The translations under genes were made by a program, and so were the position numbers. The notes beneath the pieces were generated by a model, which ran no database searches, was not told where the DNA came from, and saw only the letters and a program-made list of their open reading frames with translations. A stretch of 64,000 nt of DNA from Thermothielavioides terrestris NRRL 8126 (taxonomy: Eukaryota; Ascomycota; Sordariomycetes; Sordariales; Chaetomiaceae), in the NCBI RefSeq assembly GCF_000226115.1, contig NC_016459.1, forward strand, positions 3,457,501-3,521,500, in the 5' to 3' direction. Below, piece by piece: positions 37,240 to 48,022 of this stretch (the first letter of the stretch is position 1; each line of letters begins with the position of its first letter).

Positions 37240-38064
37240 TATAATAGGAGTCTTCGAGTACTACTAGTAAAATACCTTAAGGTAGAGAAGTACAATAGTA
37301 CTATAGTAGTGACTAGGGCAAGTAATTGCAGTTTCTAAGGCGACACTATCTAAATACGTCTCCTATTGTAATTAGAGGCTAATCCTTAGAGGATTAGGAA
37401 TCTTCCTCCGCCTCGGTAGGCGACTACCTACCCTTTTAGCTACAGTTCCTAGGCTCTAAGCATATACTGAATTAGGGTGATAGACTACCTAGACATAGGG
37501 ACCTAGTTTTTCTATTCGTTTCAGTACGTTATATTCGTTGCTAGGGGGTCTAGCCCTCTGATCATATATATTTAAGTAGGCTAAGTCCATCTTCTTCGTC
37601 ATCAAGCAAGACATTAAGCAGTTGTCAATATACGTTCGTTGACACTACGTCGGTAGTTCTCCTTCTTCTAGGAAGGCTATTGAGCCTCTCCTCTTGTTGT
37701 TCTATCTCTGTCTAGACGATAGGCATTTGAGCTATTAAGCTCTAACCACATTCTTATCGTCTTTTATCTTTCTGTTGTATCCCACTAGACGTACCCAAGC
37801 TACGTGTCTTCCTCTTAGGAGACATCCTTCCTACTACTCGATATACACTATCTTCGTCCGTCTAGAGGGATACTACATTCCTTTAGGAGCTATCTTGCGC
37901 GCTTGGTCCTAGGTGTGGTGGGGTAGGTTGGTGTAGAGGTTTTGCACTATTTCAATACGTTATATCGCACGTCATAGATATAAGCTTCTAGGTTCTAGGT
38001 GCTCACTCCGTCTTAGAACTATGCTAGCTCCTACTCGATAGCGGTTCACGCATGTGCTGTGACA
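37240..38064 (-). repeat. 5' LTR of gypsy B, split by a solo LTR
   Basis: Starts TATAATAGGAG and ends GCTGTGACA in plus-strand reading. The LTR matches 21606-21939 on both sides of a 487-bp insertion (37468-37954). TSD CTTGG follows at 38065-38069. Confidence 0.9.
37468..37954 (+). repeat. Solo LTR of the gypsy A family inside the gypsy B LTR
   Basis: 487 bp from TGAATTAGGG to CTATTTCA, flanked by ATAC at 37464-37467 and 37955-37958. The host LTR at 21606-21939 shows the empty site. Confidence 0.88.
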
Positions 38065-41000
38065 CTTGGCTATATAGGCCCTAGAGCGCTAGAACACTTC
38101 GTCAACTATTTGAAAGGAGGTTGAATTAAGGGCATCCCAACTGTTGAGTGTAATAGCTATAGCCTTAGCAAGTTAAAACGCTGCCTTAGCCGAATACTAA
38201 GATCGTTTAACTTTGGCCTAGGCGATTAGATCGCCTTAGACCTTTATCCTTACAAGGAAGGCCAATAGGGTTTCAAATACCTACTCTTAGCGATAGACCG
38301 TTACTTAGATCTTATATAGGATTACTATCTATACGACTATAAGGCGGCTAGTATCTTAGTAGCTATTAAACACTTTATATAGTTCTTTAGAATATAATAT
38401 AAATTGTAGATCAAAGTTCTAGAGTATAACAACGAATTCACCTAGGCGAGCATTATTACTAACTGGGCGTATAAGCAAGGTATTAAAATAGAGCCCTCTA
38501 CGCCTAACACCCTTGCCTAGAATAGCGGCGCTAAGCGCTTAGGGGGTATAATTAAGGAGAAGGCTAGAGCGATAGCTAATAGCGTATAGTTGCTATAGCA
38601 ACTGTAGCTAGAGATTACTAGAGCAGCAGTGTATCTATATAGTAGAACACCTCGTTTGACTACCGAATAGAGAATACTATTAAAGCGCTTTTATAGCTCT
38701 TTAGCTACTAGAGATAGCCTCAACGTATTAGAGTATAAGCTGTACTAAGGCTATTTAAAGGTGTATAGCTATAAGGCGTTTACAATAATAAATATTACGA
38801 AAAAGAAGTAGAAGCGCCTAGAGCGCCTCCGACTAAGAGTATAGGTTAGGTATTTTATTAGATACAATTTCTTAAACATCTATTGTATCTAGAACTTATC
38901 TACTAACTAGGTGGTTTATATCTATGATATTATCTTTAACGAAAAACAAGTGTTCTCTAGCAATAGGTAGGAAATCGCTTAGAGCTTTGCCTAGGTAGAC
39001 CTCAAAGAGCTGAAGCACTGGCTTTAAGCTAGATATATAGATGATGCTAATTATAATAGCGACGACGAACTGTTGCCTATAGCGGAGGAAGAAGAAGAAG
39101 AAGAGGAGCCTACTATAACAATAGGCACGCTATTAGAGACTAAATAAGTAGAAGTGATCACTACTACTAAGGAAGCCCTAGATACTATTGTAGTAAAGGG
39201 CAATACCTTTAGAACCTTCTCTAAGTTTTTATACCTAATATTACCACTAATACTACTAGCTATACTTATAGCGGTAGCCTTCGTTGGCTTATTACTTTTA
39301 CTATTACTACCTCCTTTTAAATAGAGGGAGAGCGCCCTTAGCGCACCTCGAACTAACTCTAAGTATAAGTTCGAACTATAGTAGGCAGCCTTCTATATAA
39401 GAACGCTAGGCCTAAAGGCGGAAGCTAGGCGCTTAATTAGAAAGATAACCTATCTAGCTAAATAGAAAGAAAAAGAAAGAAAGCTTATATATAAGAAGGT
39501 CGCCTAGCTAAAGCAAGCGAATAAGCTAAATACTATCTACTAGTTATAACTATTACTAAAGCCGAAATAGTATATAGATCTTAAGGACTATCTATTAGGA
39601 GAGCTTTTCCTAGAGGTTGAACGCAATTACTTATATAGCTATAAGATTAAACAATCCTAGGAGGAGGTTAGTCATTATAACAACTAAGTTAAGGGCAACT
39701 AGATCCTCGAGAATATATAGGTATATATCTATAAGTTTAATAAGATAGGGCACCTCGTTAAATATAAAGCGAGACTTATTGTTTATAGTAATTAATAATA
39801 GAAGACCTTAGTAGAAGAGAACTATATAGCAACACTAGCTATATAATTGTTTAGAATAGTCTTTACAACTATAGTACGATTTAACCTTAAACTAAAGTAG
39901 TTCGATATAGTCAACGCGTTTATAAACGTAGAGATCGACAAAGATATCTTTATATAGATGCCCTAGGGCTACTATAAACTTAGAATAGTATTGAAGTTAA
40001 AGAGGGCTTTATATAGTTTATAGTAGTCTCCCTTTCTATAATAGAGAGCACTTACTAGTACGCTAGGGAACCTAGGCTTTTGAGCAATGCCTTAGGAACC
40101 TTGTATTATAACGAATAAAGGCATTATTATCTTCTTCTATATCGATGACATTGTCTTTATATACTATAAGAGAGACTATAAACGTATAGAAGAACTGATC
40201 AATAGCTTAAGGGCTTGCTATAAACTTATAGGTGGCGATAACCTACACTAGTTCCTTGGAATAGAGGTCTATTGCAATTGAATAAAGCGACTAGTGTAGC
40301 TTAGCTAAATAGTATATATTAAAAAGATCTACTAGTTTATATAAGACTAGAAGAAAGAGAAAACACCTATAGATATAAAGGAACTACTCCTATACTTAGA
40401 GATTGTAACTAGCAGTTTAGTAGGCTTATATTAAAGGAAGATTAGCTTTATCCTATATATAGCTATCAACACTTGGCTAGATGTTGCCTTTATAACGTTA
40501 TAGTTTATATAGTTTAATTAGAACCCTAGTTTAGAATACTATAAGGTAGCCAATAGAGTGCTATATTACCTTTATAAGACGTGGTTCCTAGTACTCTAAC
40601 TAGGCAACGGCGATATCCTAATTGTAGCTAGCGATACTAGCTTCGCTAATAATAGCCTCGACTATAAGAGCTTATAAGGATACGCTATTATACTATTTAG
40701 TAGGCTTATTATATAGTACGCTAGTAAATAGGATACTATTACTATATCAACTATAGAGGTAGAACTCCTTACTTTAGTGTAGACAGCTAAAGAAGGTATA
40801 TTCCTATAGCGCCTATTAAAGGAGCTATCGATTGAACTAGACAACTACTATCTTTTTATTCAGTATAATAATCGCTAGACGATCTAGCTAATTATAGCCA
40901 AAGTGGCTAACCTATAGACGAAGCTATAGTATATTAATATCTATAACTACTAGCTATATTAGGAAGTATAGAATAAGAGGATTAAAGTAGAATATATACC

Positions 41001-41355
41001 TTCTAAGGAAATGTTAGTAGATAGCCTAACAAAGGCACTGAACCTAGAGCCTTATAAGAGGTTCATTGCTAAGTGCAACCTAATCGACATTAAGTACCTA
41101 ATTGAACTATATACCAACTAGGTATATAAGAAGGAACAAGTGGCGATCAAACTAGTAGCTATAGCTAAGAAGAGGGTTCGGTTTGCAACCTGAGCGTATA
41201 GAATTGAAATAGATAGGCATTTGGAAGGATCTAGGCGATAGAAGAACCTTAATACTATAGAATAACCGAACTAAGAAGATTATCTGGATGGCGATAGCAT
41301 TAAGATTGCTAAATACAGTAAATAGGCTAGAGCTACAGCTTAACCTAAGGGGGTA

Positions 41356-41573
41356 TGTTAGAACCTAGGCTTTAATACTAGGGGCTCGGCACCTATAGGC
41401 TATATTGCTATAATTAGGATCCACTAGAGCTATAGATCTAGATGCCTAGAGTAGCCCTCTTCTATATATACTTTGATCAATATAATAAGCAACACTATCA
41501 TTGATCACTATCTCTGTATATTAGGCACTTCGTGATAGCTTCATTGCTTCTATCCTGTGTAGTAGCTCTGTCA
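41356..41573 (+). repeat. 3' LTR of copia B
   Basis: 218 bp, TGTTAGAACC to CTCTGTCA. The inner half is RIP-mutated (C to T, G to A relative to the 5' LTR), while the outer 60 bp next to unique DNA are nearly untouched. TSD GTACA follows. Confidence 0.93.
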
Positions 41574-41604
41574 GTACATAGTCTCCCTGTTCTCTGGTGT
41601 CTTT

Positions 41605-41639
41605 TCTTTCTTTCTTTCTTTCTTTCTTTCTTTTTTTTT
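41605..41639 (+). repeat. (CTTT)n microsatellite ending in a T run
   Basis: About eight CTTT units followed by a run of T, 32 bp from the copia B insertion site. Confidence 0.95.
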
Positions 41640-43309
41640 AGAAGGTGGCCTGTACTTAGAGCGAGCTATCAGGATAATAACAGTAACCAGTTGAGAATAG
41701 AGCCCATTGAAGCGGCAGCCGAGGGTCGAACAAAGCAGGAAAGAACGAGCTGCGAGCAACTGGCAGGAAAACGGTTCGCACAGACAGCCAAGCAAGCGGG
41801 ATGGTTCACCTTGTTCGTGGCTGTGCATAGAGCCCTCTTCGGGGATTGGGCTCGCTGGCTGCGTAATGCCGTGACCAAGGCCTCAGCCAGTCGTCAACGG
41901 ATCCGAAGGCATCGGTCTCGGCCATGATTGGACAGGAATAGTGTATGGACCATCTACCGTCTTTTCCTCGGAGATTGGCATTACTCGAGTCTGCCAATGG
42001 CTGCCGGCTCCTCCTCCTAGCATCGAGAAACCGGGCTGTGAAGGCGACCATCGAGCTCTGGTCCGGCCGTTCAGAGCAAAGACGGCTTCCGTTTCCTATG
42101 AAAAATGTGATGTTACCGCCGCACTGACCAAGGAGAAACTGACAATACTGTTAGACTGAAATGCATTGCGTTCTAAGTACGCTCCGCTCTTCTTTAAGAG
42201 CTTCTAGGTGCAACGACGGGGTGGGTGTGTCACTCTGATCCCGATGCCCGGCATGGGTCTAGGGACATGGGCGCCAGACGTGCCTGAACGGTGGCTTACT
42301 GCTGCTCAGGGCCGGTGGGCTGAGGCCAGCATCAACTGGAACTGGTCCTAGAACTCCTTTGGCCGATGATCTTACACCTCAGTTAAGTGCAGTTAGCTGA
42401 GTTTGCGCTCCCCTCTGCACACCCAATATCTTCAGTCGGCCTTCGGCCTGCCCCTCCAACTCCATCCATATGACGTCCACGGGTCCCGCCCACTAACATG
42501 AGCTGAAAGCTTCTCAGCCTGAACCAACACACGCCAGTTAAAGAGCGCTTCGGGAAGCGCAATCCTGCATTCTAGAAGGCTCTAGAAACACCTCAAGCCA
42601 GGCCGGACAAGTCCCAATAGCCAACCCTTCCGCTCTTTCGGAGCGTGCGCATCTGCAGGCCGCCTTTCGACTGCTTCGAGCATTAAAAGCGAGAGCGACA
42701 ACTTCTCCAATCCAGCCAGAACCGAAGACAGACGCTTGAGCAACGCGTCCAATTTCTCCTCCCGCACAGGATTCATCTAGGCCCGTAACATCTGCCGTCC
42801 GACCGCCCACAACTCGATCCTCCGTCGACCCGAGAGACGCGGTCGCCACAGGCAGTACAACTGACCTGATCGACTGCACCCGGCGCGGGTGCAGCATCCC
42901 GCGCGAGCGCAATGCCCGAGAAACGCCGCGTACTCGTGCGGTACAGCACCTCGACGCCCTCGAGACACCCCCGCTTACACGACGGCTGCCAGCCACAGAC
43001 ACCTATCTCGCCCCCAGGCGTCACCCGTCGGCCTCTTTCCTTTCACAGCCTCCCATCCAAGACCACTACCTCCCCACCCCTCGAACACCCGCCAGGCAGG
43101 AGAGCACAACCCTTCCACCCCGTCCCGCGGCCCCAGACACGACTGACGGCACCCGTCCTCGCACGCCCTCTTCCCCGGAGGCACCGCCCCGGCGGGCGTG
43201 CCACTCGCTCGCCCGCTACCACGCCCGCCGGTGGTACACGGAGCTGACGTACCACCAGCGCAGCGCGACGCGCGGGCGCTCCTCCAGGTCGGCCCCGGCG
43301 TTGCTGATG

Positions 43310-43327
43310 TTGCTGCTGCTGCTGCTG
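43310..43327 (+). repeat. (TGC)n microsatellite
   Basis: Six tandem TGC units. On the minus strand it would read as poly-Gln, poly-Ser or poly-Ala depending on frame. Confidence 0.9.
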
Positions 43328-44501
43328 GCCCCCGTCGAGAGCCTTGACGCCGTGCCAGGTACGTGACAGGGCGGAGGTGGGTGGTCCGGCGCGGGCGGCC
43401 CCGAAGGGGGAGGGGTTTCGACGGAGTATGTGCTGTGTGAACGGGGGTTGATTTGGACGGCGTGGGTTGGTGGTGGTGGCCACGCGGCTGCGGTTGCTGC
43501 TCCGGCTCGAGGCGCAGGTCGGGGTGAACGGTGCGGTCGCCGAAGGCGGGGCGGAGGATGCGCTGGCGGAGTGCGGTCGGGAGGAAGGTGAAGAAGGGGC
43601 TTGTTGTTGGCGGAAGAGGGGATAGTGGGATGGGGAAATGGAAGGTCTCGGGGAGACGTGGGATGGGCCCGGGGCTGCCGTCGTCAAACCATTGTCCTGG
43701 GTGAGTGTCTTCTCAGGGGCATTTTAAGGCTAAAGCCGGAGCCGGGCTGGGGCAAGGGGGTGTGGTAGCGGAAATGCTGGGACAATGACGTGCGCAAGCT
43801 AAACCACGAGTGAAGTTGATGCACAGAGCAATTAGTCATGCAGCCGAGCGAGATTGGAAATTGGCCATGCTCTTGGGCTCCCAGATTGGTCCATTTGTAG
43901 ATGGAATCATTTAGGAATACCCCATACGTGGTAGCATGCACGATCTCTACCGTCGGTTCGGGGTCATGACCTCTTTGTTGCTCAATGTTAGGTAACCCTG
44001 TTTGCTCTCACTCGGCTGAGTTCTTCACTGGGCAAGGATAAGTGATTCCCCTGCAGCTCTTGCACATGCATACATGGACCTTCTGCGTATCATTTGTTCA
44101 GCCCCCAATACCACCAAGTCTCACGGCTTCGGAACACTCCGCGGAGTTTCCCAATCTGACAATCACAATTGTCTGAAGCTACCTTACCTATGGACGCAAC
44201 AGACAACACCTGCAGAATGCGGAAGGAGGAGACCTCGAACTGATAGTTGTGACATGTGGCAAACTGATAGGATTTAATCTAAGTTTGGGGGCGTGATGCG
44301 GACAGTGTTCTGAGTCGCCGTTCACGATACTCGGACCCCGGAGTGGGGGAGCCTTCTGACAAACTTTGAATAAGCCATCACAGATGTTCCAGGTTACATT
44401 GACGGCGGCCCCGTGATCCCGCTGCCCGGAATGATCCTTCCGCACAACACAACAATGTGAGCTCAATGGCACACAAGACGCGCCTGACGGAGTTTCCCAG
44501 C

Positions 44502-44509
44502 TATATAAA
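44502..44509 (+). promoter_or_regulatory. TATA box of the modular secreted protein gene
   Basis: TATATAAA, 93-100 bp before the ATG at 44602, with no ATG between. Confidence 0.65.
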
Positions 44510-44601
44510 CATCGCTCAGTTGTCTGCTCGAGGGACAACTGTGGGGAGGCATCCGTCAGAACTTCAACCCACAAAGTCTTCGCTAAGAGCAAGAGACGCT
44601 C

Positions 44602-46261
44602 ATGAAACTCCTCCCAACCTTTGCCCTACTCTCGCTGGCTGGGGCCGCCATTCCCAGCCCTCCTGTGTGGCCGGCCAACGCTTGCACCGACAAGTCGCTC
44701 AGCATCCCTAGCTGGGTCATATCCAACCTCACGGTCACCGGCTCGGATGTGTCATTCCGCCTCCTCAATAGAGCCAGCAACTACGAGGGAGCCGTCGCCT
44801 GCACTCAGGGAACTTGCACGGCTGCCGGCAGCGCTGCCATCCATGTGACGGCCCATTCCGGTGAGAGCAACGTTCAGGTCGACATCGACGACACCTGGTC
44901 CTGCAGTGACAAGCGAGACCCGTAAGTACGCTCTGGCGATCGCTTGGCCCTGCTGCTGACAATTCCCCAGCATCATGGTGCACGCCACGGGCAGCACAAC
45001 CATCGCCCTCACCGCGGGCGGGACACCAGTCTTTGCGGAGACGTTGATACGGGGCAGCATAAAGTCCCCAGTCAGCCTGACGCCCGCGTATCCGGATCCG
45101 CCAACGGGCTACGACCTGGCCAGCTGCTCGGCGAAGACCGAAAGTCCGTCGTGGACCATCACTCAAGCGGTACTCCGGAATGTGTCGTTCTACATCGACC
45201 CACAGACGCATGAATGGGTGCTTCCGGGCCTGTACTTTGGGGCGACCATCACCAACGACTTGATCGGCTTTGAGGCCAATTGCTCCGCGCAGCTCGCGCA
45301 GGACCCTAGAACCAATCCAGGACCGGTCACGTTCAATTGTAGTGCCGACACTGGGACATACAACCGCATTAGCACAACAGTGACATGGAACCAGCAAGAA
45401 GAGCTTCTCTCGCTGAGTCAAGTCTGGTATTGCATTGAGGACCCGGCGACGAACCAAGTGCCGTAAGTTGGCCAATGCCGTACAAGGTACGCCCCGGGCA
45501 TCGGAAGAAGCACACTAACAAGTCATGCCAGATCTGCCGTCGCCGCGTCGGGCACCGCCAATGTGCCGCTTAGCTGCGCAACGCCCGATCCGACCCTCCC
45601 CGAGGTCCGTTGCACTAACGAGCGCACAAAAGTTCCGGGCAGCGTTACGGAGCGGGCCGAGGGGCTGCCCGTCTTCAGCCTGACGGACCCGCCGCCGACG
45701 GTGGGCGGCTGCACGGTCGACTCGCTGACCAACGCGAGCTGGACGCTCGACACGTTCCGCTTCTTCGCCGACAACACGACCGAGCCGTGGGAGATCGACA
45801 CCTTCTACATGTATTTTTATCTAAACAACGCACATATCGGCCTGTGGACCGCCACGGATCAACTGGCTTATCCCATGGTCAACACGAGTAACAATAACCA
45901 CACCTGGATCCAGGCATACGTCGTCGAGAATTTCGACGTGCAGTCCCAGTACAAGGTCTTCTTCATTTACGATTATGGCGATAACAGCCGCATCGACGTC
46001 CGCCAGGCCTGGGAATGCACCGACAAGGACCCCGCCCATCCGTGAGTGCGAACCCTCTTCCTCACAGTCGGCGCGCGCCAGACTGACGCGAATCCGAATA
46101 CTAATTGCCCGTCCAGGCTTCTCTTCAACGCCACGGGTACCACTCATCTTACCCAGCCGCCCTGCATCCCGTGGACCGACCACAGTGTGTTTTGCAAGGA
46201 CGACAGTCTAGTGGCGACCTTTCCGCCGAGTAACTGGACATACACTGTGCTGAACGCCTAA
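44602..46261 (+). CDS. Secreted protein with three repeated modules (AA1-like fold suspected)
   Basis: Four exons, 44602-44921, 44971-45462, 45532-46041 and 46117-46261, give 488 residues. Introns of 49, 69 and 75 nt start GTAAGT, GTAAGT and GTGAGT, with CTGAC, CTAAC and CTAAT branch points. The signal peptide is MKLLPTFALLSLAGAA. Three modules end alike: TWSCSDKRDP|IMVHATGS, VWYCIEDPATNQVP|SAVAASG and AWECTDKDPAHP|LLFNATG. Each bar marks an intron in phase 2 within a proline codon. Cysteines recur in pairs, and NxT/S sites are frequent. The spacing of W, C and the terminal cysteine resembles AA1-like (Alt a 1-type) secreted beta-barrel domains; this is my inference. Function is unknown; a cell-surface or effector-type role is possible. 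It has its own TATA box and no operon-like neighbour. Confidence 0.85.
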
Positions 46262-46904
46262 TTGAGCCCACTCCGAGGAGCTGCCGTCGAGGATCGTGGT
46301 GCACAGCAGATTGCACGGCTGTTCCTGGCGTACCTCCAAGAGGAGGTGGTGTGGTTGAGGAAGTGCTTGACCTGACCCGACCCCAATCACACCCTCTAGT
46401 GTACACAACTGTTCGTCCTCAGGTATCCAATAAAGGGTTAGTTAGGGTCGTAAATGCCCGGGGAGGCAATAACGGTCTGGAGGAGGTGTGAAGAGGCTGC
46501 TGTCTCCCGCTTGCACAGAGGTTGTTGAAACCACTGCGCAAGCTCGGCTGGATCGAAGCTATCACGATGCGGGCACGCCACTGAAGGTGCGTTCGATCGT
46601 AGTGTTGAAGATGTTTTATTGTGGAAGCCTGTGGAGGGGAGGGCGTAGGTTGGGCGCCAGTTGGGCGCCCAGCCTGCTGGGTCCTGATCTCGGTGTGCCG
46701 GCCGGGGGTGCCGTTTCGGGGCCATGTCATGGCCTGGGTTCTGACAGAGGTTTTCGGACTTGAGCGGAGCAGACGAATATGGCTTGGCTGAATCGGTCTG
46801 CCGCGGGTTGTTCAGCCTCTGAAGCGTTTGAGAACGTGTCGCGAAGTTGCCCCCCGGCCATGTATCACTTTGTGTACCAAGGCTCCGAACAAGTCAAATC
46901 CACC

Positions 46905-46945
46905 CAATTCAATTCAATCCAATTCAATGCAATTCAACGCAATTC
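46905..46945 (+). repeat. Decamer tandem repeat (AATTCAATSC)n
   Basis: Four imperfect units, AATTCAATCC, AATTCAATGC, AATTCAACGC and AATTCGGCCC. A related AATTCAATCCAATT occurs again near 47550. Confidence 0.8.
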
Positions 46946-47040
46946 GGCCCTGTTGGCAATCAATCCTGGGCCTGGAATTGACTTGTTTACTTGCAATTAC
47001 TTGCCAAGACCGCATAGTGGTCAGTGCTTCGCAAGATACC

Positions 47041-47080
47041 TCCCAGCCCGCCCAGCCCAGCCCAGCCCAGCCAGCCACCA
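47041..47080 (+). repeat. CCCAG pentamer microsatellite
   Basis: Run of CCCAG and CCCGC units followed by CCAGCCACC. Confidence 0.85.
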
Positions 47081-48022
47081 CAGCCACCACCAAACCGCCC
47101 TGTTTTTTCCCACCCTCTAGTCTGGGCTTGGCATACAAACGGAGCCAGTCATGGAGTCGCATCGCATCGCCAGCTCTCTAACCGAGCCAACCGACTGCTC
47201 CAGCAAGTGCCACAGCCACAGCTATGCCTGAGACTTCTGTGGGCCCGCTCATGGATCTGGGATTATGTAAGCAATTGCTTAGTCAGAAAAAACAACACTG
47301 GCCACTCTCGATTTTATTGCATTTTTGAGCTTTTCAGCCATTGCGAGTGCCATTGAGCTAAAGTGCCCGAGAGCCAGAGAGCCAGAGAGCTAGGCAGGGC
47401 ATGGAAAAAAGAGGTATGGTACGGAACAGGAAGGTGGGGCATAGAAAAAGTGGGGGGGTCTGTCAGGGTTAGGGGTATATATGGCGATTGACGAAACTTG
47501 ACAACGAATTGATCAATTTCAATCAAGTCAATCACCACCAGGATCCAGGCAATTCAATCCAATTAGAGCCTCATACTTGAATTGATTGACTTATTCGGAG
47601 CCTTGTTGTGTACTAAAAGAACGCTCCGGATAATGGGTAGCCTACTGCTTACACAGGAGGCCATGGAAAGGGATCAACGACCAAGTCAACACCCAAGGCT
47701 CCCGCGAGACCCACCGGCAATTGGGGGCTGCGCAACAAATCGCCAGGGCTTGGATTGAGGTGTGCGCTCCAAGAGCCGCTCACTCAGTTGCGGGTGGTGG
47801 GGTTTGCCGTACACTATACCAATCAGTTGATGAATCCCGAGAAGCCATCATGCAAGATTCTGGGGGCTGTGTCAGCTCGAACAGCCTCGCCTCACTCCGA
47901 GGCAGAATTTCAAGTTGTTTCCATACCCGTCACTTGATTCTTGTCCTCCTCCCTTTGTCAGACGCTCCGAACATTTTGCAATATCCACTCGTCCTGGGCA
48001 AGGTGCAACTCACTGGTCAACA

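Larger units (their letters stand above)
21606..38064 (-). mobile_element. Ty3/gypsy retrotransposon B nested in copia B
   Basis: Minus-strand element inside the copia B integrase, with target duplication CTTAG (21601-21605) / CTTGG (38065-38069), which differ by one RIP-type transition. Reading leftwards from the 5' LTR it has gag (start near 37095, zinc-knuckle remnant near 36080-36110), then RT. The RT is cut by gypsy C at KEG|DE: the upstream half (SKLDVKEAYYRI) is at about 34920-34990 and the downstream half (PFRLTNALATF) near 26130. The catalytic box reads FLNN at 26084-26073. Integrase lies at about 24400-23500. A plus-strand frame fills much of the space up to the 3' LTR. Confidence 0.9.
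18871..41573 (+). mobile_element. Ty1/copia retrotransposon B, interrupted by nested gypsy elements
   Basis: Plus-strand copia of about 6.2 kb once the nested insertion (21606-38069) is removed. It has 218-bp LTRs at both ends and target duplication GTACG (18866-18870) / GTACA (41574-41578). Gag-like sequence spans about 19150-20700, a protease motif (ILDLRST) lies near 21130, and the integrase zinc domain is cut at HLRL|GYIGPRALEHF. Integrase continues at about 38070-38900, RT with intact YIDD is at 40138-40149, and RNase H lies at about 40600-41080 ending MLADSLTKAL. A polypurine tract, AAGGGGGTA, precedes the 3' LTR. RIP stop codons break every domain. A sister copy lies on the minus strand at 53752-58890. 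Confidence 0.93.
41574..44501. other. Intergenic, no supported gene
   Basis: Normal-composition DNA with short overlapping open frames on both strands, several of them lacking an ATG. None has an identifiable domain or consistent exon structure. It contains the two simple repeats listed separately. A degraded or lineage-specific gene between 42540 and 43690 cannot be excluded. Confidence 0.5.
46262..48022. other. Intergenic, with short tandem repeats
   Basis: Holds the 3' end of the secreted-protein gene and the upstream region of the next gene. Apart from the two repeats listed separately and a small GCCAGAGA repeat near 47370, no gene is supported. Confidence 0.55.

Noticed and set aside
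41806..42051. Minus-strand frame containing MAETDAFGSVDDWLRPWSRH
   Set aside because: Protein-like start but too short, with no introns or homologue I can recognise; at most a gene relic.
43043..43687. Long Ser/Pro/Gln-rich open frame on the minus strand
   Set aside because: It begins at TTG rather than ATG, is low-complexity and GC-driven, and other frames are equally open; a short alternative frame near 43240 ends convincingly but has no start or domain.
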